From: Mesostigma viride
Lineage: Eukaryota; Streptophyta; Mesostigmatophyceae; Mesostigmatales; Mesostigmataceae
NCBI GenBank assembly: GCA_009746045.1
Contig: RPFO01001269.1
Coordinates: 115,001-179,000, forward strand
Length of the DNA stretch: 64,000 nt
Reading direction: 5' to 3'
Below the pieces are notes generated by a model. It saw only the letters and a program-made list of their open reading frames with translations, had not been told where the DNA came from and did not search any database. A program made the position numbers and the translations under genes. Each line of letters begins with the position of its first letter. The first letter of the stretch is position 1. Below are positions 34,283 to 46,998 of the stretch, one piece after another.

Positions 34283-37200
34283 CAGCAGGGATTACCTACT
34301 GGCTAGCCCACCACACCCAGGCCCCACGGGGCCCAGGCATCCCTCGCATCAATAAAATCCTTCTACAAGACGATCAGTTTTATTTTGAGATCATGCAACG
34401 TTGGAGCAATTGGCGAACTCACAAGGATAGCTACACTGACTGCTGCACGTGGATGCAGGAAGGCCTAGCCAAAATGCTAGAATATTCACATACCTACTCC
34501 CTAAACGTACGTCGCGAGAAAGGACGCGCATACCGAATTCACCAACGCATAGTCAACAAGCTACAGCTGAAACCCCACCTAAACCACTACGAACAAGCTC
34601 GACTTCAAAGTTCACAAACTGAACTCGACAAACTCCGTTTTGAAAGACACGCCCTAGCTTTAGACTCTGAAAATCTGTGGTGGCATCAGGTAGGCGAACG
34701 CATGACAAAAGATTTTTTCGCACTTATTCCACCACTAAAATCCAACTCAATCATTTCAGAAATCCAGGATGAACAAGGCACACACACGGCCACAACCCCC
34801 ATCCTAGAAAGTGGACATCGTTTCTACACCTCGCTGTTCCAAAATGAACCCAACCCCGAAGCCGACGCGGCCATAGCAAAAATTTTACAAGCTATCCCAC
34901 GCCGCCTCACACTTGCGCAACAACACCAACTAGACCAAACCCCCTCCATGGAGGAGGCTACTAATGCCATGCAAAACATCCGGACCGGTAGTGCCCCAGG
35001 GGTGGATGGGCTTCCCATCGAGTTTTGGAAAACTTTTTGGTCCCTTTTACACGTAGATTTCTATCAATGCATACTAGAAATCTGGCAACATGGACAAATT
35101 ACGGGTCAATGGGCCGAAACAGCCCTCATTTTATTGTTCAAAAAGGGTGACAAAACACAGTGGAAAAATTACCGGCCAATACGGCTCCTTACGGTTGCGT
35201 ACAAAATCATTAGCAAGATAATTCAGCAAAGGCTCTACTCTGTTCTCGACTGCCTTATAGGCCCGGAGCAAGTAGGCTTCCGTGCTAACCTCCATATCAA
35301 CGATAGCATCACCCTCATAATGGACATAGTAGAGAAGGCATGGCGCGACGACATTGCCGGCTTTATCCTCTTCTGGGACTTTGAAAAAGCGTTTGACCGC
35401 ATGTGCTGGGCATACCTCCGACACATATTGATCGGCTTAGGGTTTGGCCCACGCATCCTAACGGTCATCATGGGAATGATCAAATCGCTAACCTGGTACA
35501 TCCTTATCAACGGTCACAAATCTGCACTTGGCCACAGCTCAAGATCCCTCCCCCAAGGAGATTGTATGTCCCCCATCTTGTTCCTACTGGCACACGCAGG
35601 ATTGTTTTGGCTCCACCAGCACGACCCTCGTCTGCAGGGCTTCCCGCTTGCAGGCAGTGCCAAAGGTATTGTACAGATAGCCTATGTGGATGACACCACC
35701 AATGTTTGCATCTCTCTACAGGAAGTGAATGCTGTCTTGGAAAATATCAACACGTACTCTGTGGCCTCACAACAACGTTGTAATGTGCAAAAGTCCACGG
35801 GACTGCACATCGGCAAACCCAACCCATCTCGGATAAACCCCTCTCACCTGGCCATGACATGGGTCAAACCAGGTGAACACCATCTTTTGCACAATTGCCC
35901 CATTGGCTGCACGCCAGAGGGACGTTTGGCTGAACATCGTGCGTTTTTATATGACGAAACCAACCACGTGGGCAAACTTGCAGGAGTGCTCCTCACGGCA
36001 GGGCGGTGGGGTGGCGTCCAGCGGATGAGCTTACGAGGAAAAGCACTAATCGTCAACCAACTCTTGTTCTCCAAGGTTTTATACTACTGTCTGGCACACC
36101 CTCCCAACGATCATACCATACAGCTTATCCAACGCATCGGCAGCAACTTTGTTTGGAAACAGAAAGGTTTGATATCTCACACGGTACATGGTTGGATCAG
36201 CCGGGATATGTCCTTTATGTCATGGTTGCACGGTGGTCTAGGGCTACACAACATACAATGGCGCTTGTGGTCGATGTATGCTAAACAAGTGATCAGCGTG
36301 TACATGGAAGTGAACACGCACCCTGGCTGCCTGTTGGCAAAAGAGTCTCTCTCCGCTAGTTACACCCATGCTAATGGCACATCATGGCACCTTGACGCTG
36401 GAGTACTTGGCTGCACACTGATATCATACAAGGGGCTCCCCTGGTACTGGTCGCGCCTATGGTTAGGTTATCACAAGCTCAAACCTGGGCGCCTCGTTTT
36501 TCCCACCACTCGTGAGGAGGTTGCACGACAGATTCTTTATTTCAATGATTTGATCGTGGACAATGCGCGCAAGCCCTTGGGCACGTTACATGGGCACAAC
36601 CCTTATGCTGGCTTCCTGTGCGCATCACCCCCTGTTCTGAGAGTGCTCGATCTCTACGCGTGGCAGGGGGACAGATATCGGTTACGGGCATACACTGAAG
36701 TTAATGCTTGGGTGCAAAACATGCCATCGCTACACGCTTGGAACACCCTCATCCAGGCCATCCCAGCTACATGGCATGCTGTGATGATGGCCCCACGCAA
36801 GGCCCTACAGCCGGGTGATTGGATCAGTTTTTACCCAGACGGGATCACATCCACATGCAAAGGTCTGGTCCGGGGAGTGTTGCCTCCGGCCGGAATTCAA
36901 GTCCAAGTGGCCGACACCCTTCCAGGCCACAATGGTTGCCTCAATCAGTTGGCGACATTATGTGTCTGTCTTCCAGCCCACCAATGTCACCGTATCCGGA
37001 TGGTCCCGTGGTTAGTATCAAGGTCCTGCATGTTCCAGCCGGACCCCACGACCCCGGCGGAGGCCATCACTTGGTTACACGTAGGCAATACGAGATTGGA
37101 TACTTTACCATTGGACCCCCTGGAATTTGGCTGGACCCTGACCAAGGGGATGTCTAGGATCAGCAAATGTCTTTACGAGTACACGGCAGAATGGGGTTAT

Positions 37201-37926
37201 GACATTTTATTGCACGAGAACCATAAGCTCCACCCTGGCCGCCCACGATGGGGCTTTCAATGGCCTGGATATAGTTGGATTAAACTTATCACCCTGGCGG
37301 TCGATCACCCTTTGGTGGACCGCAGAGCGACCGACATTCAACATCTTTTACTGCACAGAGCCATCGGGGTAAACGCGACCCTCAGCAGCCGGTTTCACCA
37401 CGATGCGACATGCCTGTGCACCTTCCCTTCGGAAACAATTGAGCACCGCTTTCTCTACTGCCAAGTGAGCGGGGTGTGGCAATGGTTGTTTAACGTATGG
37501 TCCGCATGGACCGCGCTACCACATTCCACACTAACGCTATCCGTGCGTTGTATCATATTCGGTATGGCGGGGACCCCCGGGGAGGAGCTATCCGACAGTC
37601 AACTAGCCTGGGTATGGCTCCGAACTAATATGCTATACGCGATCTGGACTATCCGGAACGAGACGGTTTTCAAAGTGCGGCACGAATACACCAAAGCCGC
37701 CGTTGTGAGGCGGTTTATCTTCCTCTGGAACTCAGCAATGCGTCGCGCTTGGCTCTTGGCGCAAGAACAATACAAGGTGTGGGACCCCGGGCCCAACAAT
37801 GACAGGCCCAGCCCCTTGGAGCTCTTCCATGCTCTCCTGGGACGCAACAGGGTGTTTACTTGCATTCCTCACGGTGACCTTACGCGCGTCACTTGGCTCC
37901 CCTGGTCACACAATGCTCCTTTCTAA
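34283..37926 (+). CDS. LINE ORF2-type reverse transcriptase (N-terminus truncated)
   Basis: About 1210 codons are open with no ATG at the front; the first ATG is near 34393. Reverse-transcriptase blocks, numbered from 34276, are APGVDGLPIEFW (about 240-251) and KNYRPIRLL (297-305). They continue with ILFWDFEKAFDRM (about 364-376, catalytic Asp), SLPQGDCMSPILF (424-436) and IAYVDD (468-473, catalytic pair). The C-terminal part has a zf-RVT-like segment (CLCTFPSETIEHRFLYC, around 37410-37465) and WTIRNETVFK, as in plant L1-type proteins. The product copies LINE RNA into DNA at the target site; without the endonuclease this copy is probably not autonomous. Confidence 0.9.
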
Positions 37927-38083
37927 ACCTTTCACCTATCACACTACCCTCAGAGGGTAACCAGCTGGTCGATACGTGGTACCTCTTCACCTAATGATAT
38001 TCCTATTGGTTAATAAAAATACCCATTTACCCGGAAATTACCTACTGGCTATATTTGGAATAAACGTACACCTATTTACCTGG
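34283..38083 (+). mobile_element. L1/Tad-like LINE, 5'-truncated, with an intact long reading frame
   Basis: The element is 3801 bp and is bounded by 15-bp direct repeats, so it is a retroposition product. The frame is open from the target-site duplication to 37926. The endonuclease domain is missing at the 5' side. The 3' UTR is about 157 bp with AATAAA-like sequences (near 38010 and 38058) and repeated ATTTACC(T/C)GGAA units, without a long poly(A). The target repeats are perfect and the frame is uninterrupted, so the insertion looks young. It lies between two divergent host genes. Confidence 0.92.
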
Positions 38084-38098
38084 AATTAAGTGTGAACG
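38084..38098. repeat. 3' target-site duplication of the LINE
   Basis: A perfect copy of the 15-bp sequence at 34268-34282. Confidence 0.9.
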
Positions 38099-38104
38099 GT
38101 TACA

Positions 38105-38368
38105 ATGTCACAAGCGGCAGCAGAAGCATCGACAGTACTTTGCGTAATTGAACCCATGTACCTGCCGGCTGCCATGTATCTTATTTTCATGGCCTCAAAC
38201 CAGGATAACGCAGTCCAAAACCAACGCGACCTTGCATGGCTGAACGATGGAAAGAGTAACAGAACAGGGATAAACCAGAGTTTAGATGAACATGATGAAT
38301 ATTTGGCTCATGGATTAGGAGTTACAGACCAGGATTTTCTATTGAATTTCGGCATTATCAACCGGTAA
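38105..38368 (+). CDS. Small open reading frame of unknown status
   Basis: An 87-residue frame with an ATG start (MSQAAAEASTVLC) lies between the LINE and the COMMD10-like gene. It has a mixed hydrophobic N-terminal half (YLPAAMYLIFMA) and an acidic C-terminal half. I recognise no family. It may be chance or part of an upstream exon of the neighbouring gene. Confidence 0.2.
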   Translation: MSQAAAEASTVLCVIEPMYLPAAMYLIFMASNQDNAVQNQRDLAWLNDGKSNRTGINQSLDEHDEYLAHGLGVTDQDFLLNFGIINR

Positions 38369-38825
38369 CCCATTGAACAGCTGAGGAGAATTCCTTCCTT
38401 TGTTTTAGGCTTTTAGCTAAGGAATCACGAATAATTCTGGGCTCGAGAAAAGTCTACGGTTTACAAAGTCTAGTTCCACATGCGCGTAACTGCGCTATCC
38501 TTATCTCCCCGGGAGGCGTCGAGATTCAGAAGCCATTTGTGGAATTGCCCGGTCCTTTCGAGGAAAACCGTGGCTTTGGGGAGATAATTCCTTGTAAGCT
38601 TTGCTAGCATTTCAGATTTTTATTTTGTATCCTTTCATGGGAATATTCTTTATGTGACTAAGTTGTCGTTACGGTCATGGAGAAACTGCTAGCGGCGTTC
38701 TCACCGAGGTAATCGATACTGCGAATTACGCGCATGCTCTTGTGCGGTCACAGATTAGTCTAGAATGAAGTCGCAGTAAGAGTTACGCCACTCTAGAAGT
38801 TCCATGAAGCCAGTGTCCTGCTATT

Positions 38826-41800
38826 ATGCGTGTCGCTTGTTTTTCTGCTGGCAAGACTTTGAACCCTACGCTGAATTATGCGGATGTCGATTTTAACTCT
38901 TATTCTGCCAGTTTTGAGCATGCGCTGAGAGCGGGCGAGCGTATGCCACCGGACCGTTTCTGGTCTTTCTTGACGCGAATAGCCGAGAATCTCTACCTGA
39001 AGGTGTGTCTCTCTCTTTTTACAGTACAGTCCGAGCACTTGCTTGTTGCCAGCGGGTTGTACCTTTTTAAGCATCTGGAACGCTTGTCATTGATCAATCA
39101 ATCAATCACTCAAGCACTAAATTAATTAATCAATTGATTAATGGATTGATTGATTGATTGTTTGATTAATTAATTAATTAGTTAAACACGCAGACCCGTT
39201 GGGGAGTCACGGAACACAATAATACAGGATTGTGCTTTTCATCCCTGTATGTTGCACACTGGGAAGGGGGCAGAGGCATCCGTCTTTCCTCCTGCCCGGA
39301 GGCAAGCCACCGCTGCAATCGAAACTACTCACGAGGAGAGTCTGGAATAAGTGTGGGTGCACTGATGCTGAAATGTGCGTGGTGGCGTGGCGGGGGCATT
39401 CTCTGGCACAGTGAAACTGAAGGGTGCGGGGTGGACAAAGAGGAGTGCATAGTCTGAACAACTGAAGGTAGCCGGTAGTATTCTGAGCCATACACGGCGC
39501 TGCGAAGGCTATGCAAGTGGCCAGGCCATGCATCTAGTGGCTGGGCCATACATCAATACGTCCACGTCACGCTTGTCATCGGACGAAGACACGAGTGTTT
39601 CATGCAAGTGCCCATGCTCAAGTCCCCACGCAGAATACATGCTATCGTGCTTTTACTTTTCTTAAATTATCACATGGGCGTATGTTGTCAGTGGCGCCTC
39701 ATGCAACGCGCTGATTGGCCACATTCATCATGCAGACAATCACCCACCCACCCACCCACCCACCCACCCACCCACCCACCCACCCACCCACCCACCCACC
39801 CACCCACCCACCCACCCACCCACCCACCCACCCACCCACCCACCCACCCACCCACCCACCCACCCACCCACCACCCACCCCCACCCACCCACCCACCCAC
39901 CCACCCACCCACCCACCCACCCACCCACCCACCCACCCGCCCGCCCGCCCGCCCACCCACCCACACCCAGCCAGTCAGCCTCTCTCTCTCTCGCTCTCGC
40001 TCTCCCCCCCCTCCCCCTCCCTCGCTCTCTCAAACACCTAACTTTTCATGCTCCCTGAAAGACCCATACTCCTGCGCATTCTGAGCCGTCTGGAATACGC
40101 ATGGGGGCGTCTCACTGTATATCAATCTATATACCACTACAATTTGTAGTATTATCTATGTATTGGTCATGTCCCTGTACCCATCATTTACACAGTATAC
40201 ATTATGGTATTATCTCTATCGTAGCATCGGTTGTCCCATCTACATCTCATCAACTGCCATCCGAGATATAGTTTTTTCTATGCCGTCTGGAACACGCGTC
40301 AACCCACAATCTGCCATGCGGCACGCACACATCTCATCCGCCGTCCGAACCCCTGCGTGATGCGTATACCCTCTCAACCCCCCCAGGCCAACCCCTTCAC
40401 TCCCCAGGAAGAATCCAAGCTGCTCCGACGCTTCTCATTGGACGCCACGTCGCTGCAGGCACTGGTCGCGGCTTGCTCCCTGGTGCTACAAGCAGCGGCA
40501 GAGTACAACCTGACGGCCGACCGGCTGCGGACCGCGCTGCTCTCGGTCACTATAGCACAACCGCAGGTGAGCCCGGTAGTATGACCTCCCGCCCGGATGC
40601 CCGCAGTTTTCCCCTTCTGGCGGTCACTGTAGCGTAGACGCGGGTGAGCGGCTGAGTCTTGCTGAATCTTGCTAACTGAGTCTTGCTGATTCTGGCTGAC
40701 TGAGTCTTGCTGAGTCTGTCTAAGAGCGGAGCCTTGAGCGGAGAGCCTTGCACATTGAAGCCTACCTGGGACCTTATGTTATACCCACACTCGGGCCACT
40801 GGCCAGCCCTCCGTTACCAGAACCCCAAACCCAAAGGCGTTGAACCCTGCACTTGCTATGGTGATACCCTAGACCTGACCACATTTGAACGTCCGTATTC
40901 AGCCATCCTGATTCCACAGCAACTCTCGCCATCCATCAGCGCTCGCCATCCATCAGTTCTCGCCATCCATTCGCTCTCGCCATCCATCAGTTCTGGCCAT
41001 CCATCAGCTCTCGCCATCCATCAGTTCTGGCCATCCATCAGTTCTCGTCATCGATCATTTAATTGAATAAACAATTGATTAACAACAAACAGTTTGTTAA
41101 TGAAACACGCGGACGCGTTGGGGACCCGCGGGGCACTTCATCCACTCATCCTTTTACTCGCTGCTTTCATTCCTTCTTTCACTTGCCGCTTTCACTAATC
41201 CTTTCATATGCTGCTTTCACTCATGCGTTCACTTGCTGCCTCCACTCATCCCTTCACTTGCTGCTTTGAACCCCTGCACGTTAACTTATAAAACACGCGT
41301 ACCCGCGGGGGGCCCACGGGGCACGGCCAGTGCTGTCCATCCCTGGTGTTCTTGTGCTGTCCATCCCTGCTGGTTGCACGCTGGGAAGGGGGCAGACACA
41401 CCCGTCTTCCCTCATGCCTGGAGGCAAGCCGCAGCTGCAATCAAAACTACTCACGAGGAGAGTCTGGCATCTACCGTGCGTGGGTGCAATAAGACCGAAG
41501 TGTGCGGGTGTAAACTTGCGGGTGCACCGTGCAATCATTCCCACCCCCGTCTTCCTTCACGCTGTAAAAGCCATCAACGTTTCCCTACCATAGCTCCCGC
41601 CTTCCCTCATGCCCGACATGAGTGCAACTGATCGGGGAATGATTCATGTGGTTCGGCTTCTTGCAAGCCAACAAAAAAATTTCCCAAAAATGTCCCATGC
41701 TCACCATAGCTCTAGGCAGTGACTTCACCCTTGGCCGCATCTCTTTCTATCGCCACGCATCCCTGTGTATCTCTCAGGCGGACGTCTTCCATGCAGTGTG

Positions 41801-44206
41801 GCAAGACGTGTCCGGTGACCTCTGCAAGCGTCATCACGCGGCGCAACGCCCTGTGCTCACCCAGTCTAGCTGGCACCTGCACGTGTGCGCCGCAAGAGGG
41901 GGGAGCCTAGCCGTGCTTTCTTCCACAAACGTCACGACCCCTTCTTCCACAAACGTCACGACACCGACCCCTCACGCTGCTACGGCAGGAAAGACTGGCA
42001 CCGGGGCTTCAAAGATCCTCGCGCCGACTGTGCCAACCGGCAGCAACACCGGCGTTGCCACGGTCGCGAGTGGTGGCAGCGGCCGTGGACGCGATGGGGA
42101 CCCTGGCAGGGGGGCGCCGTGGGGGCACGCGGGGGAGGATGTCGCGGAGGACGTTGTGCCGCTGGCCCCGGTGGGCGTGTTAGACTTGAGGCTGCAGCAG
42201 GTTGGTGGCACGACTTAGGGCCACCTTCGTTTGTTTGACGATGATCACGTGATTTTGTTTTTCTCTGGGGGGGGCTATGCCAGTGCTTCTGCTAACGTGA
42301 CGTTTTAGTCAAATGTTGACGCAAACACCGAAAATTCTTTTTTAAATTCAACATTCTAGGGTAAAAGGTCAACACGTTGACGCCATTTTTTTGGACAAAA
42401 AGTCAACATTTTGACGCGCATGAACTGGTCAAAAGTCAAGTCAACTTGTTGACGAGCTCGATCGAGGGGGGCAGGGCCAACCCTTACACTGTACTCTGAG
42501 GAAGGGCACGGCGTCAATCATGGGATAGTAGTAGTAACTTGCAATAGACCCTGTTTGTCCAGACCTAGTACCTGATGTGGACGCTTACAGCTCAAGCAAC
42601 ATGAAGTATGCTTTGAGCGGGTGGCCCGTCGATATAATAAGGACGAAACGCTGCATGGAGGGAAAGTCGAATTGTTGACGCAACGCCGGGGCGAAAGTCA
42701 ATATTTTGACGGAAGAATCGGGCTGAAAAATTAACATTTTGACGTAAGCCAAAAACCGTTAGCAGAAGCACTGGGCTATGGTTAGAGACAACTAGGCCAA
42801 AGGGGATTAGAATGTCTGGGCTGGCCGCTGCAGCAGCTGGGGTACCTGTATGACATAGTATCATATGTGTGATGGTCGTGACATAGTATCATATGTGTGA
42901 TGGTCGTGACATGGTATCAGATGTGTGATGCCCGTGACATAGTATCATATGTGTGATGGCCGTGACATGAGTTTTTTTGGGGGGGAAGAAGCTTATAGGG
43001 AAGCAGATTCCTCAAAAGCTCTGAGCTGGCAGCTGCAGCAGGCGGGTGCTTGTGTGGGTGCTTCATGCAACGGGTGTCTGAGAGCACGTGTTGTAATGCT
43101 GGGGGCATGTCACGGACAGCAGCAACTGCAAAAACATAATGCACCAGGTGGGCGCTGGTGTGACACGGTGTGTGATTGTCACGGTGTAGGTGAGCGCGTT
43201 TCGTTGGGCGTGGCCATGTGTTTTGGCATCGCCAGCAGACACACACGCATACACACACACAGCTAGAAGATTGGAGCAAGCACATGAAGAAGGCAAACCT
43301 TGATTATGTGATGTGGCTGAAGCTGGTGCCTGTAACCTCTGCTCTAGGACGCCGTGCCGGGCACAGCGATTCCAAACTTCAGAATGTTTTGCAGTAGGTT
43401 GCTAGAAGACAGCTCTCTACATCTTGACAGACTCACATCCTTTGATGTGTGCTGGTGGTGCATGAATTGTTGACAATAATTGGATGGGTTATTATGTTCA
43501 GTATGTTGCTAAGACCCCGGGCAAGCTCCTGCTTACAACCCAGTGGAACATAGTAATCGTTCTTGGTGTGCCGTAGCCCTGTGTACAAGGCATCGTTCTT
43601 GGTGTGCTGCTGCCCTATATAAAGGTATTGTTCTTGGTGTGCTGTAGCCCTATGTATAGGTATCGTCCTTGGTGTGCTGCTGCCCTACATATTAAGCTAT
43701 CGCTCTTGGGGTGTTGTAGCCCTATCTATTGTTCTTAGGATGCTCCCCTAGAGCCACCGGGATTCAGCCTGTGGTGCTGTATCAAGTAGACAATCAACGC
43801 GGGCTGTATAGTCGTGACCTGTCGCCTGTGGCGAGTGATGGCTTCGCCTTGCAACCACCCAACAGTCAACAGTGACCAGTGGGTTCCATACTATAGTTTC
43901 GAAAGGCAATCACTCGGTTGGATCCATCTGGATTTAATGAAATCTGTTGGTCCTACCCCCCCTGGTGGTCTATTATATGCGGTCTGGTGGGTCATTGATT
44001 GTTTGGTCTAACTACTGGTCACACTTTTGGGCCTACCCTCTGGATCTAACTACTGGTCGCTGCGGCCTATGGCCATGGATTCCTTTGTTGTCCATGGGCA
44101 GGGCGAGCGCTCCAAGCTGGTATCCCTTGAATTCACCCTGGACCAGCTGTACGTGTACCACTCCGAGTTGGAGCGGATACAGGAGCACCTGGACGCGATG
44201 ACGTGA
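38826..44206 (+). CDS. COMMD10: COMMD10-like COMM domain protein, 4 exons
   Basis: The exons are 38826-39002, 40387-40566, 41778-42200 and 44102-44206. All introns are GT-AG and phase 0, giving 294 residues. The helical N-terminal half reads HALRAGERMPPDRFWSFLTR, then EESKLLRRFSLDATSLQALV and LQAAAEYNLTADRLRTALLS, parallel to COMMD10. Exon 3 begins ADVFHAVWQDVSGDLC and enters the COMM domain (SSWHLHVCAARGG, later VGVLDLRLQQ). Exon 4 (GERSKLVSLEF, LYVYHSELERIQEHLDAMT) matches the COMMD10 C-terminus well. COMMD proteins form the Commander complex with CCDC22 and CCDC93 for endosomal recycling. The protein is longer than the usual ~200 residues because about 70 Gly/Thr/Ala-rich residues are inserted in exon 3. 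Confidence 0.88.
39121..39370 (-). mobile_element. Family I retroposon in COMMD10 intron 1
   Basis: A long TTAATTAA/TTGATTGA tail (39121-39185) is followed by ACACGCAGACCCGTTGGGGA and GTCACGGAACAC (hairpin complement). The family I body follows: TTTTCATCCCTGTATGTTGC, GGGGGCAGAGGCATCCGTC, CACGAGGAGAGTCTGGAATA and GTGGGTGCA. Confidence 0.75.
39734..39966. repeat. (CCCA)n microsatellite
   Basis: More than 55 CCCA units with CCCG variants near the right end, followed by a CT-rich stretch to about 40030. It lies in COMMD10 intron 1, about 420 bp before exon 2. Confidence 0.97.
40567..41777 (+). other. COMMD10 intron 2: junction echo, minisatellites and two retroposon ends
   Basis: GCGGTCACTGTAGCGTAGAC and GCGGGTGAGCGGC at 40618-40652 mirror the exon 2 end with donor (CGGTCACTATAGCACAACCG, CAGGTGAGC, 40543-40572). 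A TCTCGCCATCCATCAGT unit repeats at 40920-41050, and a CTTTCACTCATNCNTTCACTTGCTG unit repeats at 41150-41265. Hairpin/tail relics lie at 41060-41135 and 41281-41510. Confidence 0.7.
41281..41510 (-). mobile_element. Diverged family I retroposon
   Basis: ACACGCGTACCCGCGGGGGG and CCCACGGGGCAC replace the usual hairpin with a GC-richer version. CTGTCCATCCCTGCTGGTTG, GGGGGCAGACACACCCGTC, CACGAGGAGAGTCTGGCATC and GTGGGTGCAATAAGAC follow in family order. Confidence 0.65.
42201..44101 (+). other. COMMD10 intron 3 with palindromic motifs and short tandem repeats
   Basis: Seven GTCAA-spacer-TTGAC palindromes lie at 42308-42744. A 29-bp unit (CATAGTATCATATGTGTGATG) repeats four times at about 42855-42965. 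A roughly 36-bp unit (TCGTTCTTGGTGTGCTGTAG) repeats about five times at 43555-43735. No retroposon tail was seen. Confidence 0.75.
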
Positions 44207-45080
<874 letters not shown>

Positions 45081-45758
45081 TGTAACGAACCCGTCCGGGT
45101 CGTGCGAAAGATCCTATGTTAGGGTAAGTTATTACGGAAATCTGGGTTAACCGCTCACCACTCTCCGGGAGTGGGATTAACGGAGCAGCTGCGGCATTTG
45201 CACTGCTACGGCTCTCTGTGATTAATATTGTATAAATCTACATAACCTACATTTAGGATGAGCTACCAAATGCAGTTGGAATAATGCCCCGGGCTCGGAC
45301 AGGTGACAATACACACACTTTATTCCGAACCAAGAGGACGAGACTCTCGTCCTCGGACCAATTTCACCTACTAGGTCTGCCACCAAGCTGGCAAGTGGTT
45401 CCGACATGGCGCCGAGCTTCCAGAGAATTCCGAAGCATGCAGTCCACACAAGACCCTCGGGTCAACATCGACCCTCGCCTACAGAATCCACGCATGAGTA
45501 CAAGATCTCAACCAGCTGTAAAGTACGCAGCGCGGCGCGACTGCACCGACCCCTAGAAGATCTCATACATCAACCTAGGCCCAAAATAACTAGTCCGAAT
45601 CACACAACTGTCATAATTCCACACAAAAGTCCTGACCAAGGGACCATTCCCAAATTAAGTCCCGAAATGAGTCCCAAAGTCCTACGGACTATGACAGCAA
45701 GCCAAAATCCATAATTTATTTCATTGTTGCGCCCGCTCTAAAGGCCGGGCCCGCAACA
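45081..45758 (-). repeat. 3' LTR of the chromovirus (element orientation)
   Basis: TGTAACGAACCCGTCC...GGGCCCGCAACA is 678 bp with TG/CA ends. It matches 56573-57250 with about two dozen substitutions and a few small indels. Confidence 0.95.
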
Positions 45759-45773
45759 CTCCTCCCCCTCCCC
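45759..45773 (-). promoter_or_regulatory. Polypurine tract of the chromovirus
   Basis: On the element strand GGGGAGGGGGAGGAG directly precedes the 3' LTR, the usual position of the plus-strand DNA primer. Confidence 0.8.
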
Positions 45774-46017
45774 GGGGGACGGTAGTCCCTACCGTCATGT
45801 AGATAAGGACCAGCAAAAGGGAGAAAACACACGACAAGCATACTACTAACCGCGCAGGGCAAAAATCAGGTTGACCATAGGGGTACTATGTCCCAGCCCA
45901 TGTTCACCCATCAGACTAGTAAAACCAATGCCCCCAGAACTTGCCACACAAGGACAAGTCTTGACGTAGACAATGGAATTCTTCCAACCCTCGCCGCGCC
46001 ACCTCCGACCTCCCTGG

Positions 46018-46998
46018 TCAGCGGCCATGGCCTCGCGGCCGAGGTTCCATAGCCCTGTCCCGCACCATCTGCTGGTACGCCCACTGATAGGCCCGCTCTC
46101 CGTATTCCGTGGCCTGAGTGCCCCGAGTCCCTGGGAACCTTAGGAGATCCTCCTCGAAGGCCCATTGCTCCGGCTTGCCGGTGCCACGTCGTCCGGACTG
46201 GGACAAACGGTCCCACGCTTTGGGGGGCCACATGGCTAGGAAGGCTGCCATGTACTCCGGTAAGGTGAACAGAAGGGACTTGATGTTCTTGTCCACCACC
46301 CCACAACGGTACTCCCCCATGTATACCTCCCCCATACCCAGCATCACGGTGGACACCTGTCCCAGATCGACCTCCGTTGACGGCGGGCCCTCGTCCATGA
46401 AGTCGGGGGCGGTGCCGTACAAGAACGCCACAGCGTTCGGAGCCAACTTGGGGGGCTTCACCACACAGGGGGAGCCGGCGACACGGTAGTCCCAATGGTC
46501 GCTCTCCGGGGCGTAACGCGTCACCCCCTCCATACTGAACGGAAAGGGCTCACCGGGGGTAATCTGCCAAGGGAGCCGGTGGGGGATGCGTGGATACAGG
46601 CCCACCCTCAGCAACTCGAGGTACGCCCCTCGATCCTTGTAACACCAGGGCCCTGGAGCAAACCCTAGCGCATTGCCCCCACACTCGTATGGAGCCCGTA
46701 GCTGGATCTCCACATCCCTATGCCAGACCACCGACAATATCTCCATGTGGGGGCGTCTGCCCCCGTAGGTGACAGTGCGACCGGGCAACAGCCGGATGTA
46801 GTCCCCCATCCTCCGAGGCTCCATCAGCGGCCCCGTCATCTTCTGGCGGGCCGGCTGGTCTGGGAAGTCGGGCACGGGTGGCTGGACTTCGTGACCCTGG
46901 GCACGGACCGCCGTCGCGGTCGCCGATCGCGCTGACTGCACCGAAGAGAGTCCGGGGACGGCCGCGCTGACCACGGTTAGGTCGACCTCTGGGGCCAA
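46018..46998 (-). other. Unknown extra ORF of the chromovirus, near its 3' LTR
   Basis: An open stretch of about 980 bp on the element strand, GC-rich and rich in Pro, Gly, Trp and Tyr (for example MGDYIRLLPGRTVTYGG and WCYKDRGAYLELLRVGLYPR). I recognise no gag, pol, envelope or host domain, and no obvious membrane segment was seen. It lies between the inverted duplication and the 3' LTR, where some Ty3/gypsy lineages carry an additional ORF. Its function is unknown. Confidence 0.55.
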
